Below, one piece after another: positions 1-8,175 of a stretch of DNA of 26,103 nt. The DNA lies in contig CAMBZR010000045.1 of the NCBI GenBank assembly GCA_945872285.1, positions 1 through 26,103 on the forward strand. The letters run 5' to 3'. The notes under the pieces were generated by a model. The model was not told the DNA's origin. It saw only the letters and a program-made list of their open reading frames with translations, and did no database searches. Source of the DNA: Bordetella parapertussis. Lineage in GTDB: Bacteria > Pseudomonadota > Gammaproteobacteria > Burkholderiales > Burkholderiaceae_B. Position 1 is the stretch's first letter; each line of letters begins with the position of its first letter. Position numbers and translations under genes: made by a program.

Positions 1-228
1 GATCAGTTAGATGCAACGGTTGACGCTTATTTGGCAAAGGTCGCTGCGAACGCGCCCATTACCTTGCGCGCTGCGAAAAAAGCCGTGCGCGAGTTTCAAC
101 GTGTCGCACCGCACATTGATGCCGAAGGTATTCAAAAAATGGTCTTGACTTGCTTTGCGAGCGACGACTATCAAGAAGGCAAACGCGCCTTTGCTGAAAA
201 GCGTTCGCCGGTGTTTAAAGGTAAGTAA
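1..228 (+). CDS. Enoyl-CoA hydratase/isomerase family protein, C-terminal part
   Basis: The reading frame is open from base 1 to the TAA at 226-228 and gives 75 residues with no start in view, so the gene begins outside the window. The residues match the C-terminal helices of crotonase-family enzymes: an APITLRAAKKAVRE helix, then SDDYQEGKRAFAEKR and the usual ending PVFKGK. Members hydrate or isomerise enoyl-CoA thioesters in the cytoplasm. The catalytic glutamates and oxyanion-hole residues lie in the missing N-terminal part, so the exact reaction cannot be told. The stop codon touches the ATG of the next gene, which indicates one transcript with the Bug protein and the permease behind it. 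Confidence 0.85.
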   Translation, partial: DQLDATVDAYLAKVAANAPITLRAAKKAVREFQRVAPHIDAEGIQKMVLTCFASDDYQEGKRAFAEKRSPVFKGK

Positions 229-1230
229 ATGATGTCTTTGAGACCGACCCGCGTGAGTGTGAAGCTGCTGTTGCCGTTTGCGACAGTATTGTTTTGTGCC
301 GCGCAGGCCTTGGCCCAGCCGCAGCCGTATCCGAATCAGCCAATTCGACTCGTGATTGGCTATGCAGCGGGCGGCACCACAGATATTCTGGCCCGCTCGC
401 TTGCCGAGCAACTGTCAAAGACGCTGGGGCAGTCGGTGATCGTTGAAAACAAGGCGGGGGCGGCCGGCAATTTAGCTGCGGCCTACGTGAGCCAGGCCAA
501 GCCCGATGGGTATGTGCTGTTTATGGCCACACTGGCCAGTCACGGCATTAATCCGGCGCTCTATAAAACGGGCTTAGGTTACGACCCGGTAAAGAGTTTC
601 GAGCCAATATCGATGGTGGCGGCGATCCCCATGCTGTTGGTCGTTAATCCAAAGCTGCCCGTCAATTCGGTGCCTGAGTTGATCGCGTATGCGAAACAGA
701 AGCCAGGGCAGTTGAACTATGCGTCAAGTGGTAACGGCTCGCCTGTACATTTGGCGGGTGCGATTTTTGCCGATGTGGCAAAGCTTGATGTGGTGCATAT
801 TCCGTATCGTGGCGGCGCCATCGCCAACACTTCGGTGATGAGTGGTGACACCCAATACACTTTTGCCAGTATGCCCGCAGCGATGCCGCAAGTGCACGCG
901 GGTAAGCTGCGCGCCCTTGCCGTAACGACAAAAGAGCGTTCACCACTGCTGCCCAATACTCCGTCGGTTGAAGAGGCTGGCGGTCTTCCTGGTTATGACA
1001 TCAACACGTGGGATGCGTTGCTCGCGCCTAAAGGGACCGCGCCCGCGGTGATTGCAAAATTAAACGCCGCGGTCATTCAGGCTTTGCAGTCGCCCGCGCT
1101 GGCCAAACGCTTTGAAAGCGAAGGCGCAGTGCCGGACACAAGTACGCCTGAGGCCTTAGCTGCCTTCATAAAGGCCGAGTTAGTGAAGTGGGCCGCGGTC
1201 GTGGCACGTACGCCGATCAAGGTCGATTAA
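229..1230 (+). CDS. Bug/TctC-family tripartite tricarboxylate transporter substrate-binding protein
   Basis: A 333-residue periplasmic binding protein of the Bug (TctC) family, which captures carboxylates or related small acids. A signal peptide covers about residues 1-29 (basic start, hydrophobic run, ALAQ cleavage region). The family start follows: QPYPNQPIRLVIGYAAGGTTD, where the GGTTD loop contacts ligand carboxylates. Further family landmarks are GAAGNLAAAYVSQAKPDGY, YDPVKSFEPI and LPNTPSVEEAG. Length is normal for the family. The ATG follows the upstream TAA directly, with AAAGGTAAG just before it; a second ATG at 232 is equally possible. No TctA/TctB membrane subunits lie nearby; the next gene is an unrelated TauE-type permease. 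The ligand cannot be predicted. Confidence 0.93.
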   Translation: MMSLRPTRVSVKLLLPFATVLFCAAQALAQPQPYPNQPIRLVIGYAAGGTTDILARSLAEQLSKTLGQSVIVENKAGAAGNLAAAYVSQAKPDGYVLFMATLASHGINPALYKTGLGYDPVKSFEPISMVAAIPMLLVVNPKLPVNSVPELIAYAKQKPGQLNYASSGNGSPVHLAGAIFADVAKLDVVHIPYRGGAIANTSVMSGDTQYTFASMPAAMPQVHAGKLRALAVTTKERSPLLPNTPSVEEAGGLPGYDINTWDALLAPKGTAPAVIAKLNAAVIQALQSPALAKRFESEGAVPDTSTPEALAAFIKAELVKWAAVVARTPIKVD

Positions 1231-1994
1231 TGTCCGTTGAGTTGTGGCACCAGCTGTTTCCTTCGATAGCGGTATTTTTGTGGCTTTGCCTGGCGGTACT
1301 GATTGCGGGTACGGTGCGCTCGTTTACGGGTTTTGGTGGCGGCTTGGCCTTAGCACCGCTGTTTAGTTTATTTATGGCGCCGGCCGATATGGTCGTGGTC
1401 GTGTTGCTGCTAAATTTTGTGATTTCGTTGCAGACCTTGCCTCAAACTTGGCGCACCACGGATTGGAAAATGGTCTGGTCTGTTTCGATTCCTGCGCTAG
1501 CGGGCGTTCCGCTCGGTGTATGGTTAATTGAGTGGCTTGATCCGACGGTGACGCGACGGTTTATTGGCGTCATTGTGGCTGGGTTAGCCGCCTTGATGCT
1601 GATCGGGTGGCAGTACAAAGGGGCGCGCGGCAAAATACAGGACTGGTTTGTAGGCGTGACTAGTGGCACGCTCACTGCGATGGCCGGCGTTGGGGGGCCA
1701 CCCCTTGTGCTGTACTTTTTATCAGATAAGACGGTCAGCCCGGTCGTGCTGCGGTCGTTCTTTATGATGTTTTTTGCTTTTATCCAGTCGAGTACGATGG
1801 CGGTTTTTTTGTACAAAGACTTGATCAACACCAAGCAAATTCTTTATTCGGTTTCGTTTATGCCGGTTTATTTTGTGTCGGCTATGATCGGAAGCTATTT
1901 CTTTCATCGGGCCTTGCAATCTAGCGCAAGTCTGATTAAACGATTATCGCTATGGTTTTTGTTGCTAGTGGGTTCTGTCACCATCGTGATTTGA
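1230..1994 (+). CDS. TauE/SafE-family membrane permease
   Basis: A 254-residue inner-membrane protein of the TauE/SafE (DUF81) family, whose members are linked to export or uptake of sulfite, sulfoacetate and other small organic anions. Several hydrophobic segments are visible. The hallmark repeat occurs twice: GTVRSFTGFGGGLALAPL in the N-terminal half and VTSGTLTAMAGVGGPPLVLY in the C-terminal half. I place the start at the ATG overlapping the Bug stop codon (TAATG); an in-frame start further upstream at 1188 would add 14 residues inside the Bug gene and is unlikely. The tight coupling to a Bug protein and an enoyl-CoA hydratase suggests transport of a catabolic substrate or product, which is inference. 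Confidence 0.88.
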   Translation: MSVELWHQLFPSIAVFLWLCLAVLIAGTVRSFTGFGGGLALAPLFSLFMAPADMVVVVLLLNFVISLQTLPQTWRTTDWKMVWSVSIPALAGVPLGVWLIEWLDPTVTRRFIGVIVAGLAALMLIGWQYKGARGKIQDWFVGVTSGTLTAMAGVGGPPLVLYFLSDKTVSPVVLRSFFMMFFAFIQSSTMAVFLYKDLINTKQILYSVSFMPVYFVSAMIGSYFFHRALQSSASLIKRLSLWFLLLVGSVTIVI

Positions 1995-2041
1995 AATGAT
2001 CCACGCGCGTTAAACAGCGGCTTCTTAAAGGGCAAGGGTAG

Positions 2042-2959
2042 ATGGCGCATCGTATTTTGCTATTTGGGGCAAACGGGCAGGTGGGCCAGGCTTTGCAGAC
2101 TTCGCTAAAAAGCTTGGGTGAGGTCACTGCGTGTACACGTACGCAAATAGATTTTGACCAAGCGCCTGGCGAAGTCGCCGAGGCCCTCAAGACCTTGCTG
2201 CAGCAGTGCCAACCCAATGTGGTGGTGAACGCGACGGCCTACACAGCCGTTGACCGTGCGCAGTCTGAGCCTGAACGTGCACGCCGCCTGAATGCCACGG
2301 CACCTGGCTTGATCGCGCAGGCCGCGCAAGCTGCGGGTGCTTGTGTCGTGCACTATTCAACCGACTATGTTTTCAAGGGCGACAAGACCGACCCCTATCT
2401 TGAAACTGACCCGACTGAACCGCAATCGGTCTATGGTCAAAGCAAGCTAGAAGGTGAGCAGGCGGTTGCCAGTTTTTGCGCACGCCATCTTATCTTTAGA
2501 ACGTCTTGGGTGCTTAGTGCACACGGCGGTAATTTTTTAAAGACCATGCTCAAGTTAGCCCAAGAGCGCGACACCTTAAACGTGGTCGCCGATCAAGTGG
2601 GTGCGCCGACCTCGGCTCAGCTGCTCGCGTCCTCGACCACGCAAATTTTGCATCTCATGGCGGATCAGCCAAAAGCCGATCTGCGTTGGGGTTTGTATCA
2701 CTTAACGGCAAGTGGCCAGACGACATGGCATGCTTACGCCAGTTACGTGATCGCCCAGGCACGAGCAGCAGGCTGGCCGATTCGGCTTCAAGACGTGGCG
2801 ATCTACCCGATCGCAACAAAAGATTACCCTGTCGCCGCAGCGCGTCCGCTTAATTCGCGCTTAGCTACTGGCAAAGTGCAGCAGGCGTTCGACCTCACGC
2901 TGCCTGACTGGCGCGTCGGAGTCGACGCGGTTTTGCAAGCGCTAAAATCACAGGCATGA
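2042..2959 (+). CDS. rfbD: dTDP-4-dehydrorhamnose reductase (RmlD)
   Basis: A 305-residue extended short-chain dehydrogenase that makes dTDP-L-rhamnose, the last step in forming this sugar donor for surface polysaccharide. The Rossmann motif GANGQVGQAL is at residues 9-18. The family signature YSTDYVFKGDK is at about 105-115, and the catalytic Tyr131 and Lys135 are in YGQSKLEGE. The C-terminal half carries the usual DQVGAPTSAQLLA and LNSRLAT segments. AAGGG about 8 bases before the ATG supports the start. Its last four bases overlap the start of waaC (ATGA), so the two are translationally coupled. The partner genes rmlA, rmlB and rmlC are not in this window. Confidence 0.95.
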   Translation: MAHRILLFGANGQVGQALQTSLKSLGEVTACTRTQIDFDQAPGEVAEALKTLLQQCQPNVVVNATAYTAVDRAQSEPERARRLNATAPGLIAQAAQAAGACVVHYSTDYVFKGDKTDPYLETDPTEPQSVYGQSKLEGEQAVASFCARHLIFRTSWVLSAHGGNFLKTMLKLAQERDTLNVVADQVGAPTSAQLLASSTTQILHLMADQPKADLRWGLYHLTASGQTTWHAYASYVIAQARAAGWPIRLQDVAIYPIATKDYPVAAARPLNSRLATGKVQQAFDLTLPDWRVGVDAVLQALKSQA

Positions 2960-3921
2960 CGACTAGAATTCTAATTGTGCGCACCTCGTCGCTGGGCGAT
3001 TTGGTACATATGCTGCCGGCGATCTCGGATATCGCCAAACACTTACCAGGCGCACAAATCGATTGGTTGGTTGAGGAGTCGTTTGCGCAGATTCCGGCGT
3101 GGCATCCTGCGGTCACTCAGGTGATTCAGGTGGCGCATCGGCGCTGGCGTCGGGCTTGGTGGTCGACGCAGGTTCGTCAAGAGCGTCGCGCACTTGAAAC
3201 GACTTTGCACGCGCGGCAATACGATCTGGTACTCGACATGCAAGCCTTGCTAAAGTCAGTCTGGTGGGTGCGGATGGCAACGGGTGTTAAGCATGGGCTT
3301 GACTGGCGCTCTGCGCGCGAGCCGCTGGCAACCATGTTTTATGACGTGCGTCATCGCGTTGAGTTTTGGCAACCTGCGGTCACGCGACAGCGTTTACTGG
3401 CTGCCAGTGCGTTTGGTTACAAAGTACGAGGTGCGCCTGACTTTGGTTTGCAGGCGTTTGACGCGCAAGCGCAACTGACCCGCAAACATGAACACGCGTA
3501 CGCTACGATCATGCCCTCGGCTAGTCGCGATGATAAGTTGTGGCTTGTGGCAGATTGGCAGGCCGTGTTTGATTGTGTGACGCAACGCGGTCTGAAGCTC
3601 AAACTACTGGCAGGCACGCCGGACGAGTACGAGCGAGCACAAGCCTTAATTCAGGGCCGCTTAAATGCCACGGTCATGCCGCGGAGCAGTCTGACCGAAA
3701 CCGCGCAAACGCTCGCAGCAGCCGAACTCATGGTGGGTTTAGACAGTGGGCTCACCCATCTGTCGGCCGCGCTTGGCCGCCCCACAATTGGCATCTATCT
3801 GGCGTCGACGCCGGTGCGTACGCCCCTAGTCGGCGATGCTTTTACGGCGAGCTTGGGCGACCGCGGTCAGCCGCCTTCGCGTCAAATGGTACTTGCTGCA
3901 ATCGAGCAGGCTCTGGGCTAG
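2956..3921 (+). CDS. waaC: Lipopolysaccharide heptosyltransferase I (WaaC)
   Basis: A 321-residue GT9-family enzyme that adds the first L-glycero-D-manno-heptose to the Kdo of the lipopolysaccharide inner core at the cytoplasmic face of the inner membrane. The N-terminus ILIVRTSSLGDLVHMLPAI is diagnostic for WaaC, with the conserved Asp15. The C-terminal sugar-nucleotide site is GLDSGLTHLSAALGRPTIGIY. Length matches the family. It overlaps rfbD by four bases and stops 9 bases before waaA, so the three form one operon for core and surface sugar assembly. Unlike many genomes there is no waaF beside it. Confidence 0.95.
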   Translation: MTTRILIVRTSSLGDLVHMLPAISDIAKHLPGAQIDWLVEESFAQIPAWHPAVTQVIQVAHRRWRRAWWSTQVRQERRALETTLHARQYDLVLDMQALLKSVWWVRMATGVKHGLDWRSAREPLATMFYDVRHRVEFWQPAVTRQRLLAASAFGYKVRGAPDFGLQAFDAQAQLTRKHEHAYATIMPSASRDDKLWLVADWQAVFDCVTQRGLKLKLLAGTPDEYERAQALIQGRLNATVMPRSSLTETAQTLAAAELMVGLDSGLTHLSAALGRPTIGIYLASTPVRTPLVGDAFTASLGDRGQPPSRQMVLAAIEQALG

Positions 3922-3930
3922 TATTAGGCG

Positions 3931-5268
3931 ATGCCGCAAAAAATTTACACGTTTCTGTTAAGACTGTGCGCGCCGCTGCTGTGGGGCTACATGTTGCTGC
4001 GCGCGCGCCGCGCGGGTGGTGACTGGCAAATTTTTAGTGCCGAGCGCTTTGGATCTTACGCTTTGCCCTGGGACGGTGAGGCGCCGGTCTGGGTGCATGC
4101 CGTGAGTTTGGGCGAAACGCGTGCGGCACAAACGTTAATTTTGCAGCTGCTTGCCCGTGGCGAACGGGTGCTGCTCACGCACATGACGGCAACCGGTCGG
4201 GCGGAGGGTGGGCGTTTGTTTGCGGCCGAGATCGCGGCGGGCCAACTGCGCCAACAATGGGTACCGTATGATTTTTCGGGTGCAACACAAAAGTTTTTTC
4301 GGCACTATCGGCCGCGCCTGGGCATTTTGATTGAACGCGAAGTCTGGCCAAACTTGATTGAACAAGCTCAATTTGCCGCGGTGCCAATCATTTTGGCGAG
4401 CGCTCGGTTTTCAGAAAAATCACAAAGACAGGTCAAACGGATCGACAAAGTACTTTTAACGTTGATGCGCGATGCTTATGCGGGCATTGATCTGACCTTG
4501 GCACAAACCGAAGACGATGCCACGCGCTTGTATGAAGTCGGGGCACTGAACATTCATGTGGTGGGCAATCTTAAGTTTGATGTTGCCTTGCCGGCAGTGG
4601 CCGTTGATGCTGGGCGCGCCTGGCGCGTGCGCTTAAACCGCCCCGTGATTGCGATTGCCAGCACGCGTGAAGGTGAAGATGCCTTGTTTGTTCAGGCGCT
4701 GGCACAGCAAGAGCCAGCGGCTTTGTTTTTATTGATCCCCCGACACCCTCAGCGGTTTGATGAAGCGGCCGCGCTGCTTGAACAGGCGGGTATCGTAACG
4801 TTACGGTGGTCGGCGCTGCGCCAACACACACAGCCTGAACAAATACTAGAGGGCGTCAAGGTGGTGTTGTGCGACACGCTAGGCGAAATGCCGTTCTTTT
4901 ATGCGGCAAGTGACGTCGCCATTGTGGCCGGTAGTTTTGCACCGGTTGGCGGACAAAATCTGATTGAGGCCTGCGCCTTGGGTACGCCGGTGATTGTTGG
5001 CCCCCACACATACAATTTTTCTGAGGCGGTCGCGAACGCGGTTGAAATCGGTGCGGCTGCGCAAATTCAGTCAGCCGAGCCGCTTGACGCAGCGCAGCGA
5101 GCCGTGTCAATGGCCGTGTTCTGGTTGCAAGATCAGCAAGCTTTGCATGACAAAAGCCGCTTAGCGCGTGAGTGGGTCGGCCAGCACACGGGTGCGACCG
5201 CCCGTATCTTGCAACACATTACTGAACTTGAAGCTGCCCGCGCCCAAGCTTTGCCGAATCCGGATTAA
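3931..5268 (+). CDS. waaA: 3-deoxy-D-manno-octulosonic acid (Kdo) transferase (WaaA)
   Basis: A 445-residue GT30 enzyme that transfers Kdo from CMP-Kdo to lipid A precursor. An N-terminal hydrophobic anchor (about residues 8-24) is followed by HAVSLGETRAA, in which Glu62 is the expected catalytic base. The acceptor-domain motif LIEREVWPNLIEQA and the donor-domain motif VAGSFAPVGGQNLIEA are present; the more usual form of the latter has GGHN, so Gln replaces His here. The end, after ARILQHI, extends about 17 residues with an Ala/Glu-rich tail. Start: ATG 9 bases after the waaC stop. The 3' end overlaps a candidate small gene on the other strand by 50 bases. Confidence 0.95.
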   Translation: MPQKIYTFLLRLCAPLLWGYMLLRARRAGGDWQIFSAERFGSYALPWDGEAPVWVHAVSLGETRAAQTLILQLLARGERVLLTHMTATGRAEGGRLFAAEIAAGQLRQQWVPYDFSGATQKFFRHYRPRLGILIEREVWPNLIEQAQFAAVPIILASARFSEKSQRQVKRIDKVLLTLMRDAYAGIDLTLAQTEDDATRLYEVGALNIHVVGNLKFDVALPAVAVDAGRAWRVRLNRPVIAIASTREGEDALFVQALAQQEPAALFLLIPRHPQRFDEAAALLEQAGIVTLRWSALRQHTQPEQILEGVKVVLCDTLGEMPFFYAASDVAIVAGSFAPVGGQNLIEACALGTPVIVGPHTYNFSEAVANAVEIGAAAQIQSAEPLDAAQRAVSMAVFWLQDQQALHDKSRLAREWVGQHTGATARILQHITELEAARAQALPNPD

Positions 5269-5392
5269 GCTGTACTTGCGTTTTGCTGGCGGGCGAACGG
5301 CCTGCCTCACTGCGCGCTTGGCCAAACCAACCCTGCCCTAGCGCGAAAACGCCAAGATTAATCAAGACCAAAAGAATAAAAAAAGTTCGCAT
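5219..5392 (-). CDS. Small single-pass membrane peptide, unknown function (57 aa)
   Basis: On the minus strand an ATG at 5392-5390 opens 57 codons ending at TAA 5221-5219. The product starts MRTFFILLVLINLGVFALGQ, a clean transmembrane or signal-anchor helix, followed by a polar tail with GWFGQARSEAGRSP and QLNPDSAKL. The pattern (Met-Arg, about 18 hydrophobic residues, Gln-Gly-Trp, then a polar Arg/Ala/Pro tail) resembles short conserved peptides I recall from beta-proteobacteria, but I cannot name a family. It converges on waaA and overlaps its last 50 bases. No strong ribosome binding site is visible, which is the main weakness. It could be a chance frame or the broken start of a longer gene. 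Confidence 0.42.
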   Translation of the reverse strand: MRTFFILLVLINLGVFALGQGWFGQARSEAGRSPASKTQVQLNPDSAKLGRGQLQVQ

Positions 5393-5561
5393 AGGCTTGG
5401 ATGTATAAGTGGTCAGGTCAAGAAAATAGTTGTACTGTAGCTAACGTAAACTAGCATAGCAGGATCTAGGTCGCGTTAAATAACAATATAGTCATCTGGT
5501 CGGCTCAAGCTCTCGACAACTTGGGCAAAGTTAAGATGACAAAGACGGTAAAGGAGACAAA
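5393..5561 (+). promoter_or_regulatory. Leader and probable promoter of the second Bug gene
   Basis: The gap between the small antisense gene and the Bug gene is AT-richer than its surroundings. A possible sigma-70 promoter is TTGTAC at 5430-5435 and TAGCAT at 5452-5457 with 16 bases between them, which would leave a leader of about 100 bases. AAGGAG at 5551-5556 is a strong ribosome binding site for the ATG at 5562. I see no recognisable riboswitch. Confidence 0.35.
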
Positions 5562-6533
5562 ATGAAAAAACGCATAAAAATAATAGTCGCGTTGGTGTTT
5601 AGTGTGTTCGGTGTGGTTGGCATGACCGCAACGGCGCAGCCCTATCCAAATAAACCGATCCGAATTATTGTGCCGTTTGGGCCCGGTGGCACGACGGACA
5701 TTATTGCCCGCTCGATGGCAAAAAAACTTACCGAACAGCTTGGCGTGAGTGTTCAGGTTGAAAATAAAAATGGCGGCAGTGGCATCGTCGGATCTCAGTT
5801 TGTCTCAAAGGCACCGCCAGATGGCTATACGCTGTTGATGGTAGGATCGCCGCACGCGGTTAACCCAAGCCTTAGAAAAGAAATGCCGTATGACGCCGTA
5901 AAAAGCTTTGAACCGGTTACTTTGATTGGAACAGTACCGATGATGTTGGTGACACATCCTTCGCTGCCAGTCAAAACGTTTCAAGAATTTGTGGCTCACG
6001 GTAAAAAAAATCCTGAGGCGTTGCGCTGTGGGACTGTGCCTGGCGGCGCTAACCACATGGCAACCGAGGCATTGAAGTTTGCCGCCGAGGTGCCTCTGAT
6101 GCCGGTACCCTATCAGTCGGATGCGCCGATGGTTGTCGACTTGTTGGGAGGGCATATCAACTGCGTGGTGCTGATTTCGACCCAAGGGATTTCGTATATC
6201 CGCGAAGGGCGCTTAAACGTACTTGCGGTGACAAGTGAAGAGCGTTTGGCCATTTTGCCAAATGTCCCAACCTTGCAAGAGCTCGGTCTTAAAGGATTTT
6301 TGGCAGGTTCTTGGAATGGGCTGTTTGCACCAGCGGGCACACCGTCTGAGGCGACTGAGTTAATCGCTAAAGAAACTCAGCGCGCGCTCAAAGATCCTAA
6401 GATCATCGAGCAATACGCTCAACTTGGGATCACAATTATTGGCACAGATCCCCAAGGGCAAGCTAAATTTTTAGCCTCTGAGATTGCACGCTGGCGCGAT
6501 GTGATCAAGAATGCAAAGATCCTACAGCAGTAA
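5562..6533 (+). CDS. Bug/TctC-family tripartite tricarboxylate transporter substrate-binding protein
   Basis: A 323-residue periplasmic solute-binding protein, second of three in the window. A lysine-rich signal peptide ends around residue 25-26 (TATAQ), followed by PYPNKPIRIIVPFGPGGTTD, the canonical family start with the ligand loop PGGTTD. GGSGIVGSQFVSKAPPDGY, YDAVKSFEPVTLIG and LPNVPTLQELG follow at the usual places. The ribosome binding site AAGGAG is well spaced. The next two genes encode an NTF2-like protein and a ketopantoate-reductase-like enzyme, so the group may handle one imported acid, but no membrane transport subunits are present. Confidence 0.93.
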   Translation: MKKRIKIIVALVFSVFGVVGMTATAQPYPNKPIRIIVPFGPGGTTDIIARSMAKKLTEQLGVSVQVENKNGGSGIVGSQFVSKAPPDGYTLLMVGSPHAVNPSLRKEMPYDAVKSFEPVTLIGTVPMMLVTHPSLPVKTFQEFVAHGKKNPEALRCGTVPGGANHMATEALKFAAEVPLMPVPYQSDAPMVVDLLGGHINCVVLISTQGISYIREGRLNVLAVTSEERLAILPNVPTLQELGLKGFLAGSWNGLFAPAGTPSEATELIAKETQRALKDPKIIEQYAQLGITIIGTDPQGQAKFLASEIARWRDVIKNAKILQQ

Positions 6534-6613
6534 AAATTTTTCGATAATGGCAAAACACACTTTGCAAATATTCGTCGCCACAAACTTTTTTATCACTCAA
6601 ACAGGAAAATAAA

Positions 6614-7012
6614 ATGTCTTCAAATGATCAGCAGGCTGCCTCAAAAGCCCTTGAGCAAGAGGCGCTTAAGCTCGATGCGCTTCGCTGCAAGGTGCTGCTG
6701 GCAGCCGATGGTGCAGGGCTTGCAGCCATTGTCGACGAAGGGTTGACCTACACCCACGCAACCGGGCGTCGTGATACCAAAGCAACCTACGTGGATAGTG
6801 TGTCAACCGGGCGCTCGACGTACACGCGACTAGATCGTGAAGAGGTCACCGCTCGCGTTGTTGGCAATGCAGTGTTGGTTGAAGGCAAAGTCAATATGAC
6901 GGTGGTGGTTGACGGGGTTGAGAAAAATCTTTACAACCGTTATCTGGGTGTGTGGACTGCCGTGAGCGGGAAGTTGTTGTTGACTGCCTGGGCGTCAACG
7001 AAACTCAATTAA
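6614..7012 (+). CDS. NTF2-like / SnoaL-like (DUF4440-type) protein
   Basis: A 132-residue soluble protein of the NTF2-like cone-fold superfamily. The features of the DUF4440 type are visible: an N-terminal helix, then LTYTHATGRRDTKATYVDSVSTG, a middle strand VTARVVGNAVLVEGKV and the final NRYLGVWTAV...LTAWASTKL. Members range from small enzymes (isomerases, cyclases, dehydratases) to non-catalytic binding proteins, so no reaction can be assigned. AGGAAAA before the ATG supports the start. It sits 80 bases behind the Bug gene and 17 bases ahead of the reductase gene, consistent with one operon. Confidence 0.8.
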   Translation: MSSNDQQAASKALEQEALKLDALRCKVLLAADGAGLAAIVDEGLTYTHATGRRDTKATYVDSVSTGRSTYTRLDREEVTARVVGNAVLVEGKVNMTVVVDGVEKNLYNRYLGVWTAVSGKLLLTAWASTKLN

Positions 7013-7029
7013 CGAACCTGGGCATCAAT

Positions 7030-8073
7030 ATGCACATCGGCATCTTTGGCGCGGGCTCGGTCGGCGCATACGTTGGCGGCATGATGGCTCGTGGTGGCCA
7101 CCAGGTCACCATGATTGACCTGTGGTCCGAGCATGTTTCTCATATGAAGCAGCACGGGCTTTCGCTTTCGGGCTCGCAGGGGGATTTTCATGTTCCCGTG
7201 CACGCGCTGCACTTGTCTGAAGCACAAGTGCTGTTAAAGAATAAAGTTGACGTGGCGATTTTGTGCGTCAAGTCATACGACACAGAATGGATGACCTTAT
7301 TTTTGCGCGATTATTTATCCTCTGACGGCTATGTGTTGTCGATGCAGAATGGCATGAACGAGGAAACCATCGCGCATTTGGTTGGCTGGGGCCGAGTGGT
7401 TGGATGCGTGCTGAACACCATCGGTGTCGAAATGACGGGCCCTGGTCAAGTGATGCGGTGGATGAAGCCGGCGCCACCGGGTTATCCGGTTTTTAGGATA
7501 GGCGAGATGCATGGCCGTGTGACGCCTCGAGCATTACAGATCGCGGAAGTCTTGAAGTCGGTTGATCACGCGGATGTCACTACCAACTTGTGGGGTGAGC
7601 GCTGGTCAAAGCTCACTAATAATGCGACAGCAAGCGCAATTGGGCCCTTGACTGGCATGGGGATTGTTGACATGTTCGCGCATCGCGATACGCGTCGCCT
7701 GTCGATCAAGTTGGCGCAAGAGGGTGTTTTGGTCGGCCGTGCAATGGGCTTGCAGTTAGAAAAAATTTCGTCGATTACCCCCGACGTCTGGCTGGCGGGC
7801 AATCCGAATGTTTCTGATGGCTTTGCACAAATCGAGAAAGAGCTAAAAAAATGGGAAGAGCGCCTTGATGTGACGGGTCAAGCCTCTACCTTGCACGACA
7901 TTCGGCGAGGGCGACGAACTGAAATTGAGTCAATCAATGGATTGATTGCAAAGAAAGCTTTTGAGCTAGGTGTTGCAGCGCCGCTTCATACAATCTTGAC
8001 TGCCCGTGTGCTGCAGCTCGAAGCGGGCGAGTTGACGCAAGGCCTTGATACCATCAAAGATCTTTTTGACTAA
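7030..8073 (+). CDS. 2-dehydropantoate 2-reductase-like oxidoreductase (KPR family)
   Basis: A 347-residue NAD(P)-dependent enzyme of the ketopantoate reductase (ApbA/PanE) family. The Rossmann motif GAGSVGAYVGG is at residues 7-17 and QNGMNEE at about 106-112. The catalytic lysine is Lys194 in RWSKLTNNA, and the C-terminal substrate motif is HDIRRGRRTEIESINGLI. The ATG at 7030 is chosen because the coenzyme motif begins at once; an earlier in-frame start at 6952 would lie inside the previous gene. At 347 residues it is longer than typical PanE (about 300), and it sits beside a Bug binding protein and an NTF2-like protein. It may therefore reduce another 2-oxo or 3-oxo acid in a catabolic route rather than serve pantothenate synthesis. 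Confidence 0.87.
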   Translation: MHIGIFGAGSVGAYVGGMMARGGHQVTMIDLWSEHVSHMKQHGLSLSGSQGDFHVPVHALHLSEAQVLLKNKVDVAILCVKSYDTEWMTLFLRDYLSSDGYVLSMQNGMNEETIAHLVGWGRVVGCVLNTIGVEMTGPGQVMRWMKPAPPGYPVFRIGEMHGRVTPRALQIAEVLKSVDHADVTTNLWGERWSKLTNNATASAIGPLTGMGIVDMFAHRDTRRLSIKLAQEGVLVGRAMGLQLEKISSITPDVWLAGNPNVSDGFAQIEKELKKWEERLDVTGQASTLHDIRRGRRTEIESINGLIAKKAFELGVAAPLHTILTARVLQLEAGELTQGLDTIKDLFD

Positions 8074-8087
8074 CGATAGGATGATGG

Positions 8088-8118
8088 ACCCGAGGTCATC
8101 AATCAGATGCTCTCGGGT
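8088..8118. terminator. Hairpin in the convergent gap, possible bidirectional terminator
   Basis: Between the converging reductase and LDH2-family genes, ACCCGAG (8088-8094) pairs exactly with CTCGGGT (8112-8118). A second small stem, CATC with GATG, lies inside. The sequence AATTTT follows on the plus side; there is only a weak T-run on the minus side. The position between convergent genes fits a shared terminator. Confidence 0.42.
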
Positions 8119-8175
8119 AGGCAATTTTGTATTGCTGCGATTAGAAAAGCACTATTGAATGAATCGCGGGCAAAC

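Noticed and set aside
3573..4022. 149-codon plus-strand frame across the waaC-waaA junction
   Set aside because: It overlaps two firmly identified genes in another frame and has no family features.
6952..7029. N-terminal extension of the ketopantoate-reductase-like gene
   Set aside because: It would overlap the NTF2-like gene by 61 bases, and the Rossmann motif begins directly after the ATG at 7030.
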